The notes under the pieces are model-generated. The model searched no databases. It saw nothing but the letters and a program-made list of their open reading frames with translations, and was not told the DNA's origin. The position numbers and the translations under genes were made by a program. A stretch of DNA of 64,000 nucleotides from Glaciecola blandensis (lineage in GTDB: Bacteria; Pseudomonadota; Gammaproteobacteria; Enterobacterales; Alteromonadaceae). Shown piece after piece: positions 43,302-52,521 of the stretch; position 1 is the stretch's first letter; every line of letters starts with the position of its first letter. The DNA is taken from contig NZ_JAVRIE010000007.1 in assembly GCF_031846165.1 (NCBI RefSeq), positions 124,001 to 188,000 of the forward strand, in the 5' to 3' direction.

Positions 43302-44393
43302 TTACCAATCAGTCATTGCATTCATCGTAAACACCTCATCCTTGAATGACAAGATAACTGTTTGTGGTTCAATGTTGATTATCTGCAATTCTTCTGCGAT
43401 AAAGTCGCCTTCAACAAGCTTACGACCATTGACTCTTACCCAACGGTTTACTCTTTGTGAAGAATAAAAGTGCGCACTAAATTGCATCGAAGGTATTTCT
43501 GTTTGCATTGCAATGGATAATTGGTCAATGCGAGGAAGATCGGAATAATCCGGCAACTCACTGCTCACATCGTTATCGTCAGGCGCTTTGTCTATTTCCA
43601 CAATAGCTGAGTTTACCCTCTTCAATAAATCAGAGGATACTTCAACAGGTCTGTCGGCACTTGGTTGAGCTAGTATCTCACCTGCATCACTGGAGGCTAG
43701 GTCTTGTAAGTCATTACTGTCTAAATCTTGTTCCGGACGATAGCCAAGTATCATTGGCGGAGGCTCTTCAGCCATGGCTGCGCTAGCAAGCTCATCAGCA
43801 TTATCTTGCATGTTTGCTTTGTTTGCAGCTGTTTGAACATCACTTGGCTCAATGTCGGATTGCGCCTTGCCCTTGGATTCTCGTTCTTTAGCCGCAATAG
43901 GTGTAAAGGGTATATTTGGTACATCCACCCGAACATAGTCTTTCGTTTGCGCAAGCGAGATCCATTGCCCGATATGCGCAATATTCCAGCCTAAACAAAT
44001 TCCACCAACAATTAGCAACATGAGAATCGAAACATTCTTACCATATAAACGCCACGGGCTCGGCAATGTTTCGACCGATGGCATGAACAATGAGCGATGA
44101 TAATGCTGACTTGAATCTGGATTGGCTTGAGCTGTTTGTCGTTCATCTCGCAGTAATTGTTGCGTCGGCGTAATTGTCGGCTTTTCGTCTTCTGCAATGT
44201 CAGGATTATCTATACCGATACTTTGCTCTAAGTCGACTTCAAGCTCAGAGACCCCCATTTCTTTAAGCCCTTTAATCATTTCAGGGGAACGGATCATACC
44301 CACTTTTCGAATTTTCACTGGGCCATTTTGCGTGACAACCTTGCTTACCATCATTCCTGGCTGCAATTCTGAAATGGAATACACCTTATGCAT
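43302..44393 (-). CDS. DUF3391-like module fused to GspB-type (T2SSB) domain
   Basis: A 363-residue protein in four parts: an N-terminal DUF3391-like module (1-65, VYSISELQPGMMVSKVV, GPVKIRKVGMI), a linker, one TM helix (about 115-137), and a periplasmic Asp/Ala-rich region ending in a T2SSB domain (about 275-363, SAHFYSSQRVNRWVRVNG, EELQIINIEPQTVIL). GspB/ExeB partners GspA in placing the type II secretin. The ATG at 44393 has GGAGG five bases upstream and overlaps the ATPase gene by eight bases, so the pair is translationally coupled. The N-terminal module is an unusual addition to GspB. Confidence 0.85.
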   Translation of the reverse strand: MHKVYSISELQPGMMVSKVVTQNGPVKIRKVGMIRSPEMIKGLKEMGVSELEVDLEQSIGIDNPDIAEDEKPTITPTQQLLRDERQTAQANPDSSQHYHRSLFMPSVETLPSPWRLYGKNVSILMLLIVGGICLGWNIAHIGQWISLAQTKDYVRVDVPNIPFTPIAAKERESKGKAQSDIEPSDVQTAANKANMQDNADELASAAMAEEPPPMILGYRPEQDLDSNDLQDLASSDAGEILAQPSADRPVEVSSDLLKRVNSAIVEIDKAPDDNDVSSELPDYSDLPRIDQLSIAMQTEIPSMQFSAHFYSSQRVNRWVRVNGRKLVEGDFIAEELQIINIEPQTVILSFKDEVFTMNAMTDW

Positions 44394-45297
44394 AAAGACC
44401 TCCCACCACAGCACCTAAGACAATAGAGGCGACAAAACCTGTGACGAAGATGCGCTTCCACATTTCTTTCTGGCCTTGTTCTACAATATCTTCACCCAAT
44501 ACTTGATGACTTGCCGCGATCACTAACTGATGATTAATAATGGGTTTCTGTAGTGTGTAAGCCAGACTCATAGCCCTATCGCACAATAAGTTGATTACAC
44601 GAGGGATGCCACCGCTAATAGCAAACAGGGTATTTAAGGAAGTCGATGTGAAAATACTTGGGTTGCCATTGGCCACTTGCAACCTGTGAGCTACATATAG
44701 TGCGACCTCAGCCTTTGTTAGTGGCAATAGGTGATAACGAGCGGTGACACGCTGTGCCAATTGACGCAATTCATTTCTTCGTAAGAGTTGCTGTAATTCT
44801 GGTTGGCCTATAAGTACCACTTTGAGGAGCTTTTCACGAGTCGTTTCAAGATTAGTCAACAAACGTAATTGCTCTAATACTTCCGGCATTAAATGCTGAG
44901 CTTCATCAATGATCAGAACCGTATTCACGCCTTTGTTATGATTATCAGCTAATTTTTGCAGTATTTTATCAGTGAACGTCTTCAAACTTGTCGTTTGTTC
45001 AGTATAGCTTATACCAAGTTCGTCGCAGACTGTGGCCAACAGCTCCAAAGCGGACAATGTTGGGTTAAGAATGACCGCCGTTTGCGTATCATCAGATAGA
45101 TCTTGTAATAGCTTTCGAGACACCGTCGTTTTACCGGTACCAACTTCCCCAGTCAGCATCACAAAACCACCCGACTCTTTCAAGCCGAACGTCAGGTGTG
45201 CGAGAGCCTCCCGATGCCTCGGGCTCATAAATAAATATTTGGGATTTGGAGCAATTGAAAAAGGGTTGTCCGATAACCCGAAGTAGCTTAAATACAC
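44386..45297 (-). CDS. ExeA/GspA-family AAA ATPase
   Basis: A 303-residue membrane-linked ATPase. It starts YLSYFGLSDNPFSIAPNPKY, the ExeA/MshM signature, with Walker A GEVGTGKTT near 50 and Walker B VLIIDEAQHL near 125. One TM helix lies at the C-terminus (about 280-300). It stops there and has no peptidoglycan-binding domain, unlike full-length ExeA. It is upstream of and overlaps the GspB-like gene. No other type II secretion genes are in the window. Confidence 0.88.
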   Translation of the reverse strand: MYLSYFGLSDNPFSIAPNPKYLFMSPRHREALAHLTFGLKESGGFVMLTGEVGTGKTTVSRKLLQDLSDDTQTAVILNPTLSALELLATVCDELGISYTEQTTSLKTFTDKILQKLADNHNKGVNTVLIIDEAQHLMPEVLEQLRLLTNLETTREKLLKVVLIGQPELQQLLRRNELRQLAQRVTARYHLLPLTKAEVALYVAHRLQVANGNPSIFTSTSLNTLFAISGGIPRVINLLCDRAMSLAYTLQKPIINHQLVIAASHQVLGEDIVEQGQKEMWKRIFVTGFVASIVLGAVVGGLYA

Positions 45298-45498
45298 GTT
45301 TTCTGCGCTTTGATAATTATCCTGCAGATAAACTAACGAGCTTTGGTTTTTAAGTCAACGACTAGGCGCATATTGTGTCTCCATTTACATCCTCAAATTC
45401 ACAAATAATGACACTTGAGAGGAATTTATAAACAAACATACTCCAAAGCACGCATTTAAGGTAGAATGCGCCCAATTAACACCATATTTAAGTTACTC

Positions 45499-46725
45499 AT
45501 GTTTGACCAATTAGATTTAGACGACGAACTCTGCAAAGCCGTCGCCGATATGGGCTACGAAAGCCCCACAAGCATCCAAACTCTGGTTATTCCGCATGCA
45601 ATGGATGGCAAAGATATTTTAGCAGAAGCACCAACAGGCACAGGAAAAACCGCGGCGTTTTTACTACCAGCTTGTCAGTTTCTACTTGATTACCCTCGTC
45701 GCGAGCCAGGTTCGTCTCGCGTGTTGGTGTTAGTCCCTACGCGCGAATTGGCAAATCAAGTGTTTGAGCAGGCCAAAGCAATTACTAAGTACACTCATCT
45801 CACTTGTGGTGTCATCACGGGTGGTATCAATTACGGAACGGATCGTGAAACCCTCGATGGACATTGTGATATTTTGGTCGCTACGCCGGGCCGTTTGTTC
45901 GAACATATTGAACAAGAAAGCTTTGACTGCAGAGATATCGAATCGCTGATTTTAGATGAAGCAGACCGAATGTTGGATATGGGCTTTTCTTCTATCGTGC
46001 ATCAAATTGCCGGCGAGGCAAGGTGGCGAAAGCAAAGCATGCTCTTCTCCGCCACATTAGAAGGTAGGGGCGTCAGACAGTTTGCAGAAGAACTGCTGAA
46101 AGAACCTGAGACTATTTCAGCTAATCCTTCACGCAAAGAAAAGAACAAAATCATTCAGTGGTATCACTTAGCAGACGACGCAACTCACAAAAATGCGATC
46201 CTAATGCACCACCTGAACAACACTATCGAATCTTGTGTGGTGTTTGTGAAAACACGTGAGCGCTTGCAAAACTTAAAGGACTACTTAGCCAGTCAGGGTT
46301 TAAAAGCTAGCTATCTGCAGGGCGAAATGCCGCAAGACAAGCGTAACGCGGCAATGGAAAGTTTCAAGTCGGGAGATACTAATATCCTGATTGCCACCGA
46401 CGTAGCCGCCAGAGGTATCGATGTGCAGAATATCAGTCACGTGATCAATTATGACATGCCGCGTACAGCCGATGTGTATGTTCATAGAATAGGTCGTACG
46501 GGTCGTGCCGGCGCTAAAGGTACTGCCATTTCAATCGTAGAAGCACATGACTTTGAAATGGTTGGAAAAGTGGAACGCTATACAAAAGAAGTTTTTAAAG
46601 CAAGATTTTTAGAAGGCTTACGGCCTAAGAATAAAGCGCCTACGATCACCAAAAAGAAAAAGGTGAAAACCAACAAAAAAGTGAAAACCAAAGCTAAAGT
46701 GAAAACGCGAGCCAAGAAAAAATGA
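45499..46725 (+). CDS. srmB: SrmB, DEAD-box RNA helicase
   Basis: ATP-dependent RNA helicase that in E. coli helps early 50S ribosome assembly. The 408 residues carry the Q motif (TSIQ), APTGTGKTAAF, PTRELANQV, LDEADRMLD, SATLEG, ATDVAARGID and HRIGRTGRAG. The SrmB-type segment GTAISIVEAHDFEMVGKVERY and the basic tail (KKKKVKTNKKVK) support the specific name. I start at ATG 45499; the longer ORF adds 11 residues absent from the family. Its stop overlaps rdgB (ATGA). Confidence 0.92.
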   Translation: MFDQLDLDDELCKAVADMGYESPTSIQTLVIPHAMDGKDILAEAPTGTGKTAAFLLPACQFLLDYPRREPGSSRVLVLVPTRELANQVFEQAKAITKYTHLTCGVITGGINYGTDRETLDGHCDILVATPGRLFEHIEQESFDCRDIESLILDEADRMLDMGFSSIVHQIAGEARWRKQSMLFSATLEGRGVRQFAEELLKEPETISANPSRKEKNKIIQWYHLADDATHKNAILMHHLNNTIESCVVFVKTRERLQNLKDYLASQGLKASYLQGEMPQDKRNAAMESFKSGDTNILIATDVAARGIDVQNISHVINYDMPRTADVYVHRIGRTGRAGAKGTAISIVEAHDFEMVGKVERYTKEVFKARFLEGLRPKNKAPTITKKKKVKTNKKVKTKAKVKTRAKKK

Positions 46726-47333
46726 AGATAGATCAAATCGTCTTAGCCACCGGCAATAAAGGCAAAGTCGCTGAGTTTGCAAGCTTGTTCGAAGGTTTCT
46801 CGATTTCAGTGAAACCGCAATCACATTTTAATGTAGAAGACGTTCCTGAAACCGGCACAACCTTTGTTGAAAATGCAATTATTAAAGCGCGCCATGCGGC
46901 TGAGGTGACTGGCTTGCCAGCGATTGCAGATGATAGTGGCTTGGCGGTTAACGCGCTAGGCGGTGCACCTGGCATCTATTCCTCACGCTATGCAGGTCCA
47001 GACGCAACGGATGCGAGCAATATTGATAAACTGCTTGATGCATTAAAGAGTGAACCACAGCAAAACCGAGACGCTCGTTTTCTGTGTGTATTGGTTTTCA
47101 TGCGTCATCACCTAGATCCAACTCCGATTATTTGTCAGGGCGAATGGCTGGGTGAAATCAGCACAGAACGCCACGGTGACGGTGGTTTCGGATATGATCC
47201 TGTCTTCTGGTTACCCGAGCAACAATGTAGTGCAGCTCAACTCGACAAAACAACGAAAAACGCACAAAGTCATCGTGGTAAAGCCCTCGTTTCACTAATG
47301 AAAGAAATGCGAGAGTTACTCGCACAGTCATGA
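46722..47333 (+). CDS. rdgB: RdgB, dITP/XTP pyrophosphatase
   Basis: Hydrolyses non-canonical purine nucleoside triphosphates before they enter DNA. The 203 residues start with IVLATGNKGKVAEFASLF, then FVENAIIKARHAAEVTGLPAIADDSGL, and GDGGFGYDPVFWLPE and SHRGKAL near the end; all are family active-site blocks. It overlaps srmB and hemW by four bases at both ends. Confidence 0.96.
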   Translation: MKIDQIVLATGNKGKVAEFASLFEGFSISVKPQSHFNVEDVPETGTTFVENAIIKARHAAEVTGLPAIADDSGLAVNALGGAPGIYSSRYAGPDATDASNIDKLLDALKSEPQQNRDARFLCVLVFMRHHLDPTPIICQGEWLGEISTERHGDGGFGYDPVFWLPEQQCSAAQLDKTTKNAQSHRGKALVSLMKEMRELLAQS

Positions 47334-48526
47334 GTGTAAACCCAACACCTGAAGCACCACTGGGCATGTATGTACATATTCCATGGTGCGTCCAAAAGTG
47401 CCCCTATTGCGATTTTAATTCTCACAACTTAAAAGGTGGCTTGCCAGAGACCGAATACGTAAGCCACCTACTAGACGATTTAGTGGCGGACCTCCCATTT
47501 GTTACTAATCCCGATGGTTCACTACGCGAAGTGACTAGCATATTCATTGGTGGCGGTACGCCTAGCTTACTGTCAATCAGCGCAATGGCGCGTTTGCTAG
47601 AAGGAATAAAAGAGCGCATTCCCTTAGCAAGTAACGCAGAAATCACCATGGAAGCCAATCCAGGAACTGTGGAAAGCGATAAATTCGTTGGGTTTCAAAA
47701 GGTTGGTATTACTCGTATTTCGGTTGGCGTGCAAAGTTTTCACACTGAACATTTGCAATCTTTAGGTAGGATCCATGACGCTCAACAAGCAATTGACGCA
47801 ATAAAGCTTGCTTCTATTCTTAAGCTTAAAAGCTTTAACTTAGACCTTATGCATGGTTTGCCGGGGCAATCTGTTGAAGATGCAATGCAAGACCTAAAAA
47901 CAGCGATAGCGCTCAACCCTCCTCATTTGTCTTGGTACCAACTAACCATTGAACCAAATACAGCGTTTCACTCCAAACCACCAACGCTTCCAGATGACGA
48001 TGTTCTTTGGGAAATCCAAGAACAAGGCCATGCCCTGCTAAGCGCTGCGGGCTATGAACAATATGAAATTAGTGCTTATGCCAAACCCGGTCATCAATGC
48101 CAACACAACCTTAACTACTGGCGATTCGGCGATTATCTCGGTATCGGTTGCGGAGCTCATGGCAAAATAACCAAAGCTCATCCGAATATAAACAGTTTAG
48201 ATAAGCAGACGTGCGAATTACATCGCACAGTCAAGGTAAAGCATCCGAAAGGTTATATGGACTTGACCCGCTCTTATCTGGATCAAAAAAATCCAGTTGA
48301 TGACGACGACTTAGCGTTTGAATTTTTTATGAATCGTTTTAGAATTTTTGAGATGTGTCCAAAAACAGAATTTCAATGCACAACTGGGCGCTCATTGACA
48401 CAGGACGAGCGTGCAAAACTCAACAAAGCGCTGTCTTTAGGACTCATACAAGAAACACCAACTAGTTGGCAATTAACAGCCTTAGGCAAACGTTACTTGA
48501 ATAGTTTGCTTGACCTGTTTGTATAG
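47330..48526 (+). CDS. hemW: HemW, radical SAM heme chaperone
   Basis: A 398-residue radical SAM protein of the HemN-like branch that is now known to handle heme rather than act as coproporphyrinogen oxidase. The cluster motif is WCVQKCPYCDF (C-x3-C-x2-C, residues about 20-27), followed by FIGGGTPSLL and GVQSFHTEHLQSLGR. The C-terminal HemN domain follows. It overlaps rdgB by four bases. It ends seven bases before a convergent gene. Confidence 0.95.
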   Translation: MSVNPTPEAPLGMYVHIPWCVQKCPYCDFNSHNLKGGLPETEYVSHLLDDLVADLPFVTNPDGSLREVTSIFIGGGTPSLLSISAMARLLEGIKERIPLASNAEITMEANPGTVESDKFVGFQKVGITRISVGVQSFHTEHLQSLGRIHDAQQAIDAIKLASILKLKSFNLDLMHGLPGQSVEDAMQDLKTAIALNPPHLSWYQLTIEPNTAFHSKPPTLPDDDVLWEIQEQGHALLSAAGYEQYEISAYAKPGHQCQHNLNYWRFGDYLGIGCGAHGKITKAHPNINSLDKQTCELHRTVKVKHPKGYMDLTRSYLDQKNPVDDDDLAFEFFMNRFRIFEMCPKTEFQCTTGRSLTQDERAKLNKALSLGLIQETPTSWQLTALGKRYLNSLLDLFV

Positions 48527-48532
48527 CGCTGA

Positions 48533-49087
48533 TTATTCAGTTTCTATTTCTAGCGCTGTTGGCGTTCGAACTAAGCGAACAAACACTGCGCGATTTTTTT
48601 CTTTGATTGAATTACTACTGTTGAAAAACGCCACAACCCATGCCCTTTCCGGATCGGTCATTGAGGGCGTTGAGGTCCAAAAATCATCAGGTCGAGTGTT
48701 TGGAAATAGCTCTTCATTTATCGAAGGTCGTGTGCACGAGCGTTCAGTGATTGAGCTGAGCTCTTTGATGTTTGGTAAACGCCAATTGCTTGAGCCATTA
48801 AATTCATAACTCACACTTCTATCCAAAGCTTCTTTCCACGTATACGGATTGGCTTCTCCTAAGCAGGTCTCGCCGTCCCAAGTTTGACCCAGAGCACAAC
48901 GCATCCACATTAAATTCGTACTAAGATGCAATACTTGCCCACTTTCAAACGCTCTAAACTGTTCCGTCGATGCACTCATAGGAGCTGTAGACAAACAAAA
49001 TTGTTCTTCCTGTGCTTGCGTGAATGAGCTCAACACCATCAACGAAACTAAACTGGCTATTTTAGACACCCGTGTACTTGAACTCAT
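48533..49087 (-). CDS. Secreted Lcl/DUF1566 domain protein
   Basis: A 184-residue protein with a signal peptide (about 1-25, ending TQAQ) and one Lcl C-terminal-like domain, seen in the tandem cues TNLMWMRCALGQTW, YTWKEAL, NWRLPNIKELSSI, FWTSTPS and WVVAFFNS. Four to five cysteines may form disulfides. It is secreted or periplasmic; ligand unknown. It starts within the stop of the next gene (ATGA), so it is coupled to the larger Lcl protein. Confidence 0.85.
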   Translation of the reverse strand: MSSSTRVSKIASLVSLMVLSSFTQAQEEQFCLSTAPMSASTEQFRAFESGQVLHLSTNLMWMRCALGQTWDGETCLGEANPYTWKEALDRSVSYEFNGSSNWRLPNIKELSSITERSCTRPSINEELFPNTRPDDFWTSTPSMTDPERAWVVAFFNSSNSIKEKNRAVFVRLVRTPTALEIETE

Positions 49088-50799
49088 CGCCCTGCCCTCA
49101 CTAACTTAATTCGAACTTCACTAGATTTTAGAATGAAATTATCTACGCCAGAGTTAAAATCAATCGCCCACGCACTTTGTGAACCTATTTCACTCACACC
49201 ATCAACATTCGGTAGTGATGTCCAATACCAAAGTAGGTCAAGACTGATTGAACCCATGTCAGGAAAATATTCACTATCAACTAAAGGACCTTGTGACTGG
49301 CCAAAGTGAACGAGAGATAGAAGCTCTGTATGAGATGGCAAACGCCAGTCGAAAAACCCACACAAGCCTTGGGCATTTACTTGGTCTATATATGCTTGTG
49401 TATTGCAGGTACCTGAAGTGAGGTTGCAAGACAACGAATTCAAATTTTGGAAACCCGCAAAACCGCCATTATCAGCTTCAATAAACCAAGTAAACAGATT
49501 GTCTTGATAATGAAGGTCCGTAGGATCACTATTTTTGTTTTCCCATATCAGGCCGGTAGTATTGTCGCGTACACATCGCCAATTCGTGGTTTCTTGGTCA
49601 ATTTCATCGCCATTTTGGTTCAGGCGAGTAAAGTCAAAACCAACTTCGCCGCGCCCGGCTTTGTCCAACACACCACTTTGTTCCATTCTATCGCGCCCTA
49701 GATGAGCATCTTGGCCAGCAAATTCGCCTTGATATGCGTCGCTCAGCTCAATATTTGTTGCATTAACCGTGACACCTGTATCATTTAATTTCGATTGAAC
49801 AGGTGGCTTCACACGCATTGTTTGCGTTTCGACTTGCTGATTGCCATAGCTATCAGTTACTTGGAACTGATAAATAATCTCTGTTTCCTGGCTGACTAAA
49901 GGAGCCACACTGTAGGTGTTGAAGCTGTTAAAATCAGCAATCAAGGGAGCAAGAGATGAATCACTACTCCAAATCACTGAGTATGGAGCAGCCCCTCTTG
50001 CAGCGCTTGTTGCGCTTCCCGATAACGCTATGTAGTCGCCAGACGTATGAGTTTGTTGACCTACAATAGTGAGTTCTGGAATGGTTTGCGATTCGCTGAG
50101 TAAGAGGATGCTTTTTTCTTGCTGGCCAATAGCACCCTCCTGATCTGTCACGGTCAAAACGATGGTCGCTGTCTCATTAGATGCCAAAATGGGTGTTCGT
50201 ACAGTTAAGCTAGAAGCTGTCACAATTTTGCCAGTGAGCAGGTCGGGGCCGGCAGTTTGTTGCCACAAATATTCAGTAATTTCTGCGTCATCTGTTTGAG
50301 GATCGGCATCAGAACTCTGCGACGCGTCAAAAACTACATCACTATTAATGGGAAAAGTGTCCACTTCATAGATATCGTTTTGCGAAACAACGATGTTAGC
50401 AATCGGGGAAATATTTACCGGATTAACGCTTAAAGTAATCGAGTCACTTCCCTGCACACCATTCTCATTGCTGACAGTTAGAGTAAGTATATACTCACTG
50501 ACTTCGATTGTTACGGGAGTCGTTAGAGTAGCAACTGAGGAAGCGATATCCTCTTGAGTTATCGTCAAACTTGGAGTAGCCGACCAAGTATAAGTAAGCG
50601 TTGCTGCAGCATTTCCCGACTCTCTAGCGTCGCCAAGAAGGCTCACAGTGCTCTGTTCATTGGCAACAATATCCGGCCCGGCGTTAACTAGAACCGCGGT
50701 GGGTTCGGGTCTATCAGCATCACCTCCACCGCATGCTGAAACCGCAAGAAGGAGGAACGCGACGAGTATTAATAGACGAATGTGAGAAAGACGATTCAT
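49084..50799 (-). CDS. Lipoprotein with PKD/REJ-like repeats and Lcl domain
   Basis: A 571-residue surface or periplasmic lipoprotein. From ATG 50799 the signal ends LLLAVSACGGG (lipobox Cys near 24). About three Ig/PKD-like domains follow between 30 and 340 (VNAGPDIVANEQSTVSLLGD, TYTWSA, VLTVTDQEGAIGQ). The C-terminal Lcl domain (about 380-570) contains TTGLIWENKN, DWRLPSHTELLSLVHFG and YWTSLPNVD. Such proteins often take part in binding surfaces or polymers, but this is an inference from domain type. The 117 bases upstream contain no ORF. Confidence 0.85.
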   Translation of the reverse strand: MNRLSHIRLLILVAFLLLAVSACGGGDADRPEPTAVLVNAGPDIVANEQSTVSLLGDARESGNAAATLTYTWSATPSLTITQEDIASSVATLTTPVTIEVSEYILTLTVSNENGVQGSDSITLSVNPVNISPIANIVVSQNDIYEVDTFPINSDVVFDASQSSDADPQTDDAEITEYLWQQTAGPDLLTGKIVTASSLTVRTPILASNETATIVLTVTDQEGAIGQQEKSILLLSESQTIPELTIVGQQTHTSGDYIALSGSATSAARGAAPYSVIWSSDSSLAPLIADFNSFNTYSVAPLVSQETEIIYQFQVTDSYGNQQVETQTMRVKPPVQSKLNDTGVTVNATNIELSDAYQGEFAGQDAHLGRDRMEQSGVLDKAGRGEVGFDFTRLNQNGDEIDQETTNWRCVRDNTTGLIWENKNSDPTDLHYQDNLFTWFIEADNGGFAGFQNLNSLSCNLTSGTCNTQAYIDQVNAQGLCGFFDWRLPSHTELLSLVHFGQSQGPLVDSEYFPDMGSISLDLLWYWTSLPNVDGVSEIGSQSAWAIDFNSGVDNFILKSSEVRIKLVRAGR

Positions 50800-50915
50800 T
50801 TTTACGAACTGACCATAAAATCCTGCCAATAAAATAACGCTGGCGTAGTTAATTAACTGTTATGGTCTTCATTTAGCAATTATTGCACCAAAGCAGATAA
50901 GAATAGCGAATGCGT

Positions 50916-51410
50916 CTATTTGTTCTTATGCGTTGTGCTTTCTTGTTCGCTTTGTTTTACTTGTAAGGCTAATAGCTGTTTCTTGGCTGAAGCCGCATCG
51001 GTCATGTCATACACCATCATACAAATATGATCGACACTCCCCGTTGCTGATACTAGGGCCGAGAGAGCAATATTCTGGTACATAAAAGGCTCACTGCCAG
51101 TGATTGGCCTAAAATTTCTAAACTTAAATAAATAAGGTCTTTGTTCCCAAGTAACAAACGCGCGAGTTCTCAACTCAAATACCGCTTTCGCTTTACGTTC
51201 AAACCATGCTTCAGAAATATCTGGAAATAGTGAAAACAAACTTTTGTCTCTAGTATCACTGGGCAACAGGCCGCTGTGAGCTTCCATAAAACCGTTCCAC
51301 ACTTTTACTTCGAACTTCCTGTTTAAAACGACAATCCCAACATCCACTGTTTGTAACATATCCATCATCCAGTGGAATTCTAAAATTTCGTCTAATGCGT
51401 TGTCTGACAT
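50916..51410 (-). CDS. Stand-alone PAS domain protein
   Basis: A 164-residue cytoplasmic protein: a PAS domain from about residue 18 (VDVGIVVLNRKFEVKVWNGFM, LFSLFPDI) to 138, then a short polar helix. No output domain is attached. It begins two bases after the stop of the response regulator, so the two are a coupled pair and it probably senses for or docks to that partner. Confidence 0.82.
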   Translation of the reverse strand: MSDNALDEILEFHWMMDMLQTVDVGIVVLNRKFEVKVWNGFMEAHSGLLPSDTRDKSLFSLFPDISEAWFERKAKAVFELRTRAFVTWEQRPYLFKFRNFRPITGSEPFMYQNIALSALVSATGSVDHICMMVYDMTDAASAKKQLLALQVKQSEQESTTHKNK

Positions 51411-51412
51411 TT

Positions 51413-52405
51413 TTAGTCCTCCAAAAGGTGAGCAAGTTTTGAATTCAGCATATCCAATGAATCTTCAGTGAATAATAGTAAGAGGTCGCACTGTACGTTA
51501 TAGCCTTCCAGGCCATAACTGAGTTCAATAGCTAAGGTTTTTCGCCAGTGACTTTTATTGGCTTTGATAAGTTCTTCTACGCTTTGATGCTGGCCTAATA
51601 CCATTGGATGGCCTTGTCTAAACTGCATGTCTAACTGCTTTGCTAGACCAGATAGACAGGTCCCTATCAAGATACTCGCCACATCCATCAAGATTTCAAG
51701 TTGCATTTCATCATCAACGTTTTCGTGTATGTTCATGATTTTCGCGACATCACCAAAGCTAGAATCACTCAAAACACACAGTGCTTCACCACTAATACCG
51801 TCGCCTAAGAAGCCTTGACATACGCCAGATGTTTGCTCATGTTGCTCGATATCAGAAAGCATCATATGCAACTCTGACACCTCGATTAAATTGACGTTTG
51901 GAATAGGTAATTTCACGAAGACATTCATGATGCGCGCTAAATGATCTCCGGCTTGCCCCATTGCAACATTGGTAACCTCTTGATAGCAGTCGCGCAAATT
52001 CTCATCTAAGCCTTCTGGCTCATGGGGCATATCTTCAGCAAGAGCCAGAACGTTGTGTTTGCGAAGCACAGCAGTCAGTTCTTCTGAGTTAACAGGCTTT
52101 TGGATAAAGTCGACCGCGCCTAGAGCGAGCACTCTCGCTTTTGCTTCAGGCTGAATATCGCCTGATACCACAATCGTTTTTGTCAGTAGTTGCTGAGCCT
52201 GGATGGCTTTTAGTGTTTCGTAACCGTCCATCACTGGCATATTGAGGTCGAGCAGAAGCACTTGGCCTTTGCCTTCGCACAGTGCCTCAATGGCTTCTTC
52301 ACCGTGTTTTGCAAAATGCACGTTTACTTCCCAGTCTTGGGGAAGACATTTCGCTACTTGTTTTCGAGCTACTAGTGAGTCGTCACATATTAATACTGAA
52401 ATCAT
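51413..52405 (-). CDS. Response regulator with CheC/CheX-like output domain
   Basis: A 330-residue protein. The REC domain (1-120) has DD at 8-9, phospho-acceptor Asp53 in LLLDLNMPVMDGY, and Lys in FIQKPV. The C-terminal half (about 135-330) resembles the CheC/CheX phosphatase fold. In the first conserved helix the usual E-x-x-N is read as D-x-x-S (LMDVASILIGTCLSGLA), so phosphatase activity may be weak or lost. It is followed by the PAS gene. Confidence 0.82.
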   Translation of the reverse strand: MISVLICDDSLVARKQVAKCLPQDWEVNVHFAKHGEEAIEALCEGKGQVLLLDLNMPVMDGYETLKAIQAQQLLTKTIVVSGDIQPEAKARVLALGAVDFIQKPVNSEELTAVLRKHNVLALAEDMPHEPEGLDENLRDCYQEVTNVAMGQAGDHLARIMNVFVKLPIPNVNLIEVSELHMMLSDIEQHEQTSGVCQGFLGDGISGEALCVLSDSSFGDVAKIMNIHENVDDEMQLEILMDVASILIGTCLSGLAKQLDMQFRQGHPMVLGQHQSVEELIKANKSHWRKTLAIELSYGLEGYNVQCDLLLLFTEDSLDMLNSKLAHLLED

Positions 52406-52521
52406 CGGTCAACCAAAAAAAGAAGTTTAAAGCGGTACTTTATTTTCTTACAAGCATCGGAGCTAGTTAAACATAAGTCTATTGACTGATAACGGCAACA
52501 TCGCCGCTTTCTTGAGCGCTA

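Noticed and set aside
43302..45297. Start of a type II secretion or MSHA gene cluster
   Set aside because: Only the ExeA and GspB-like genes are present; leu genes and srmB flank them.
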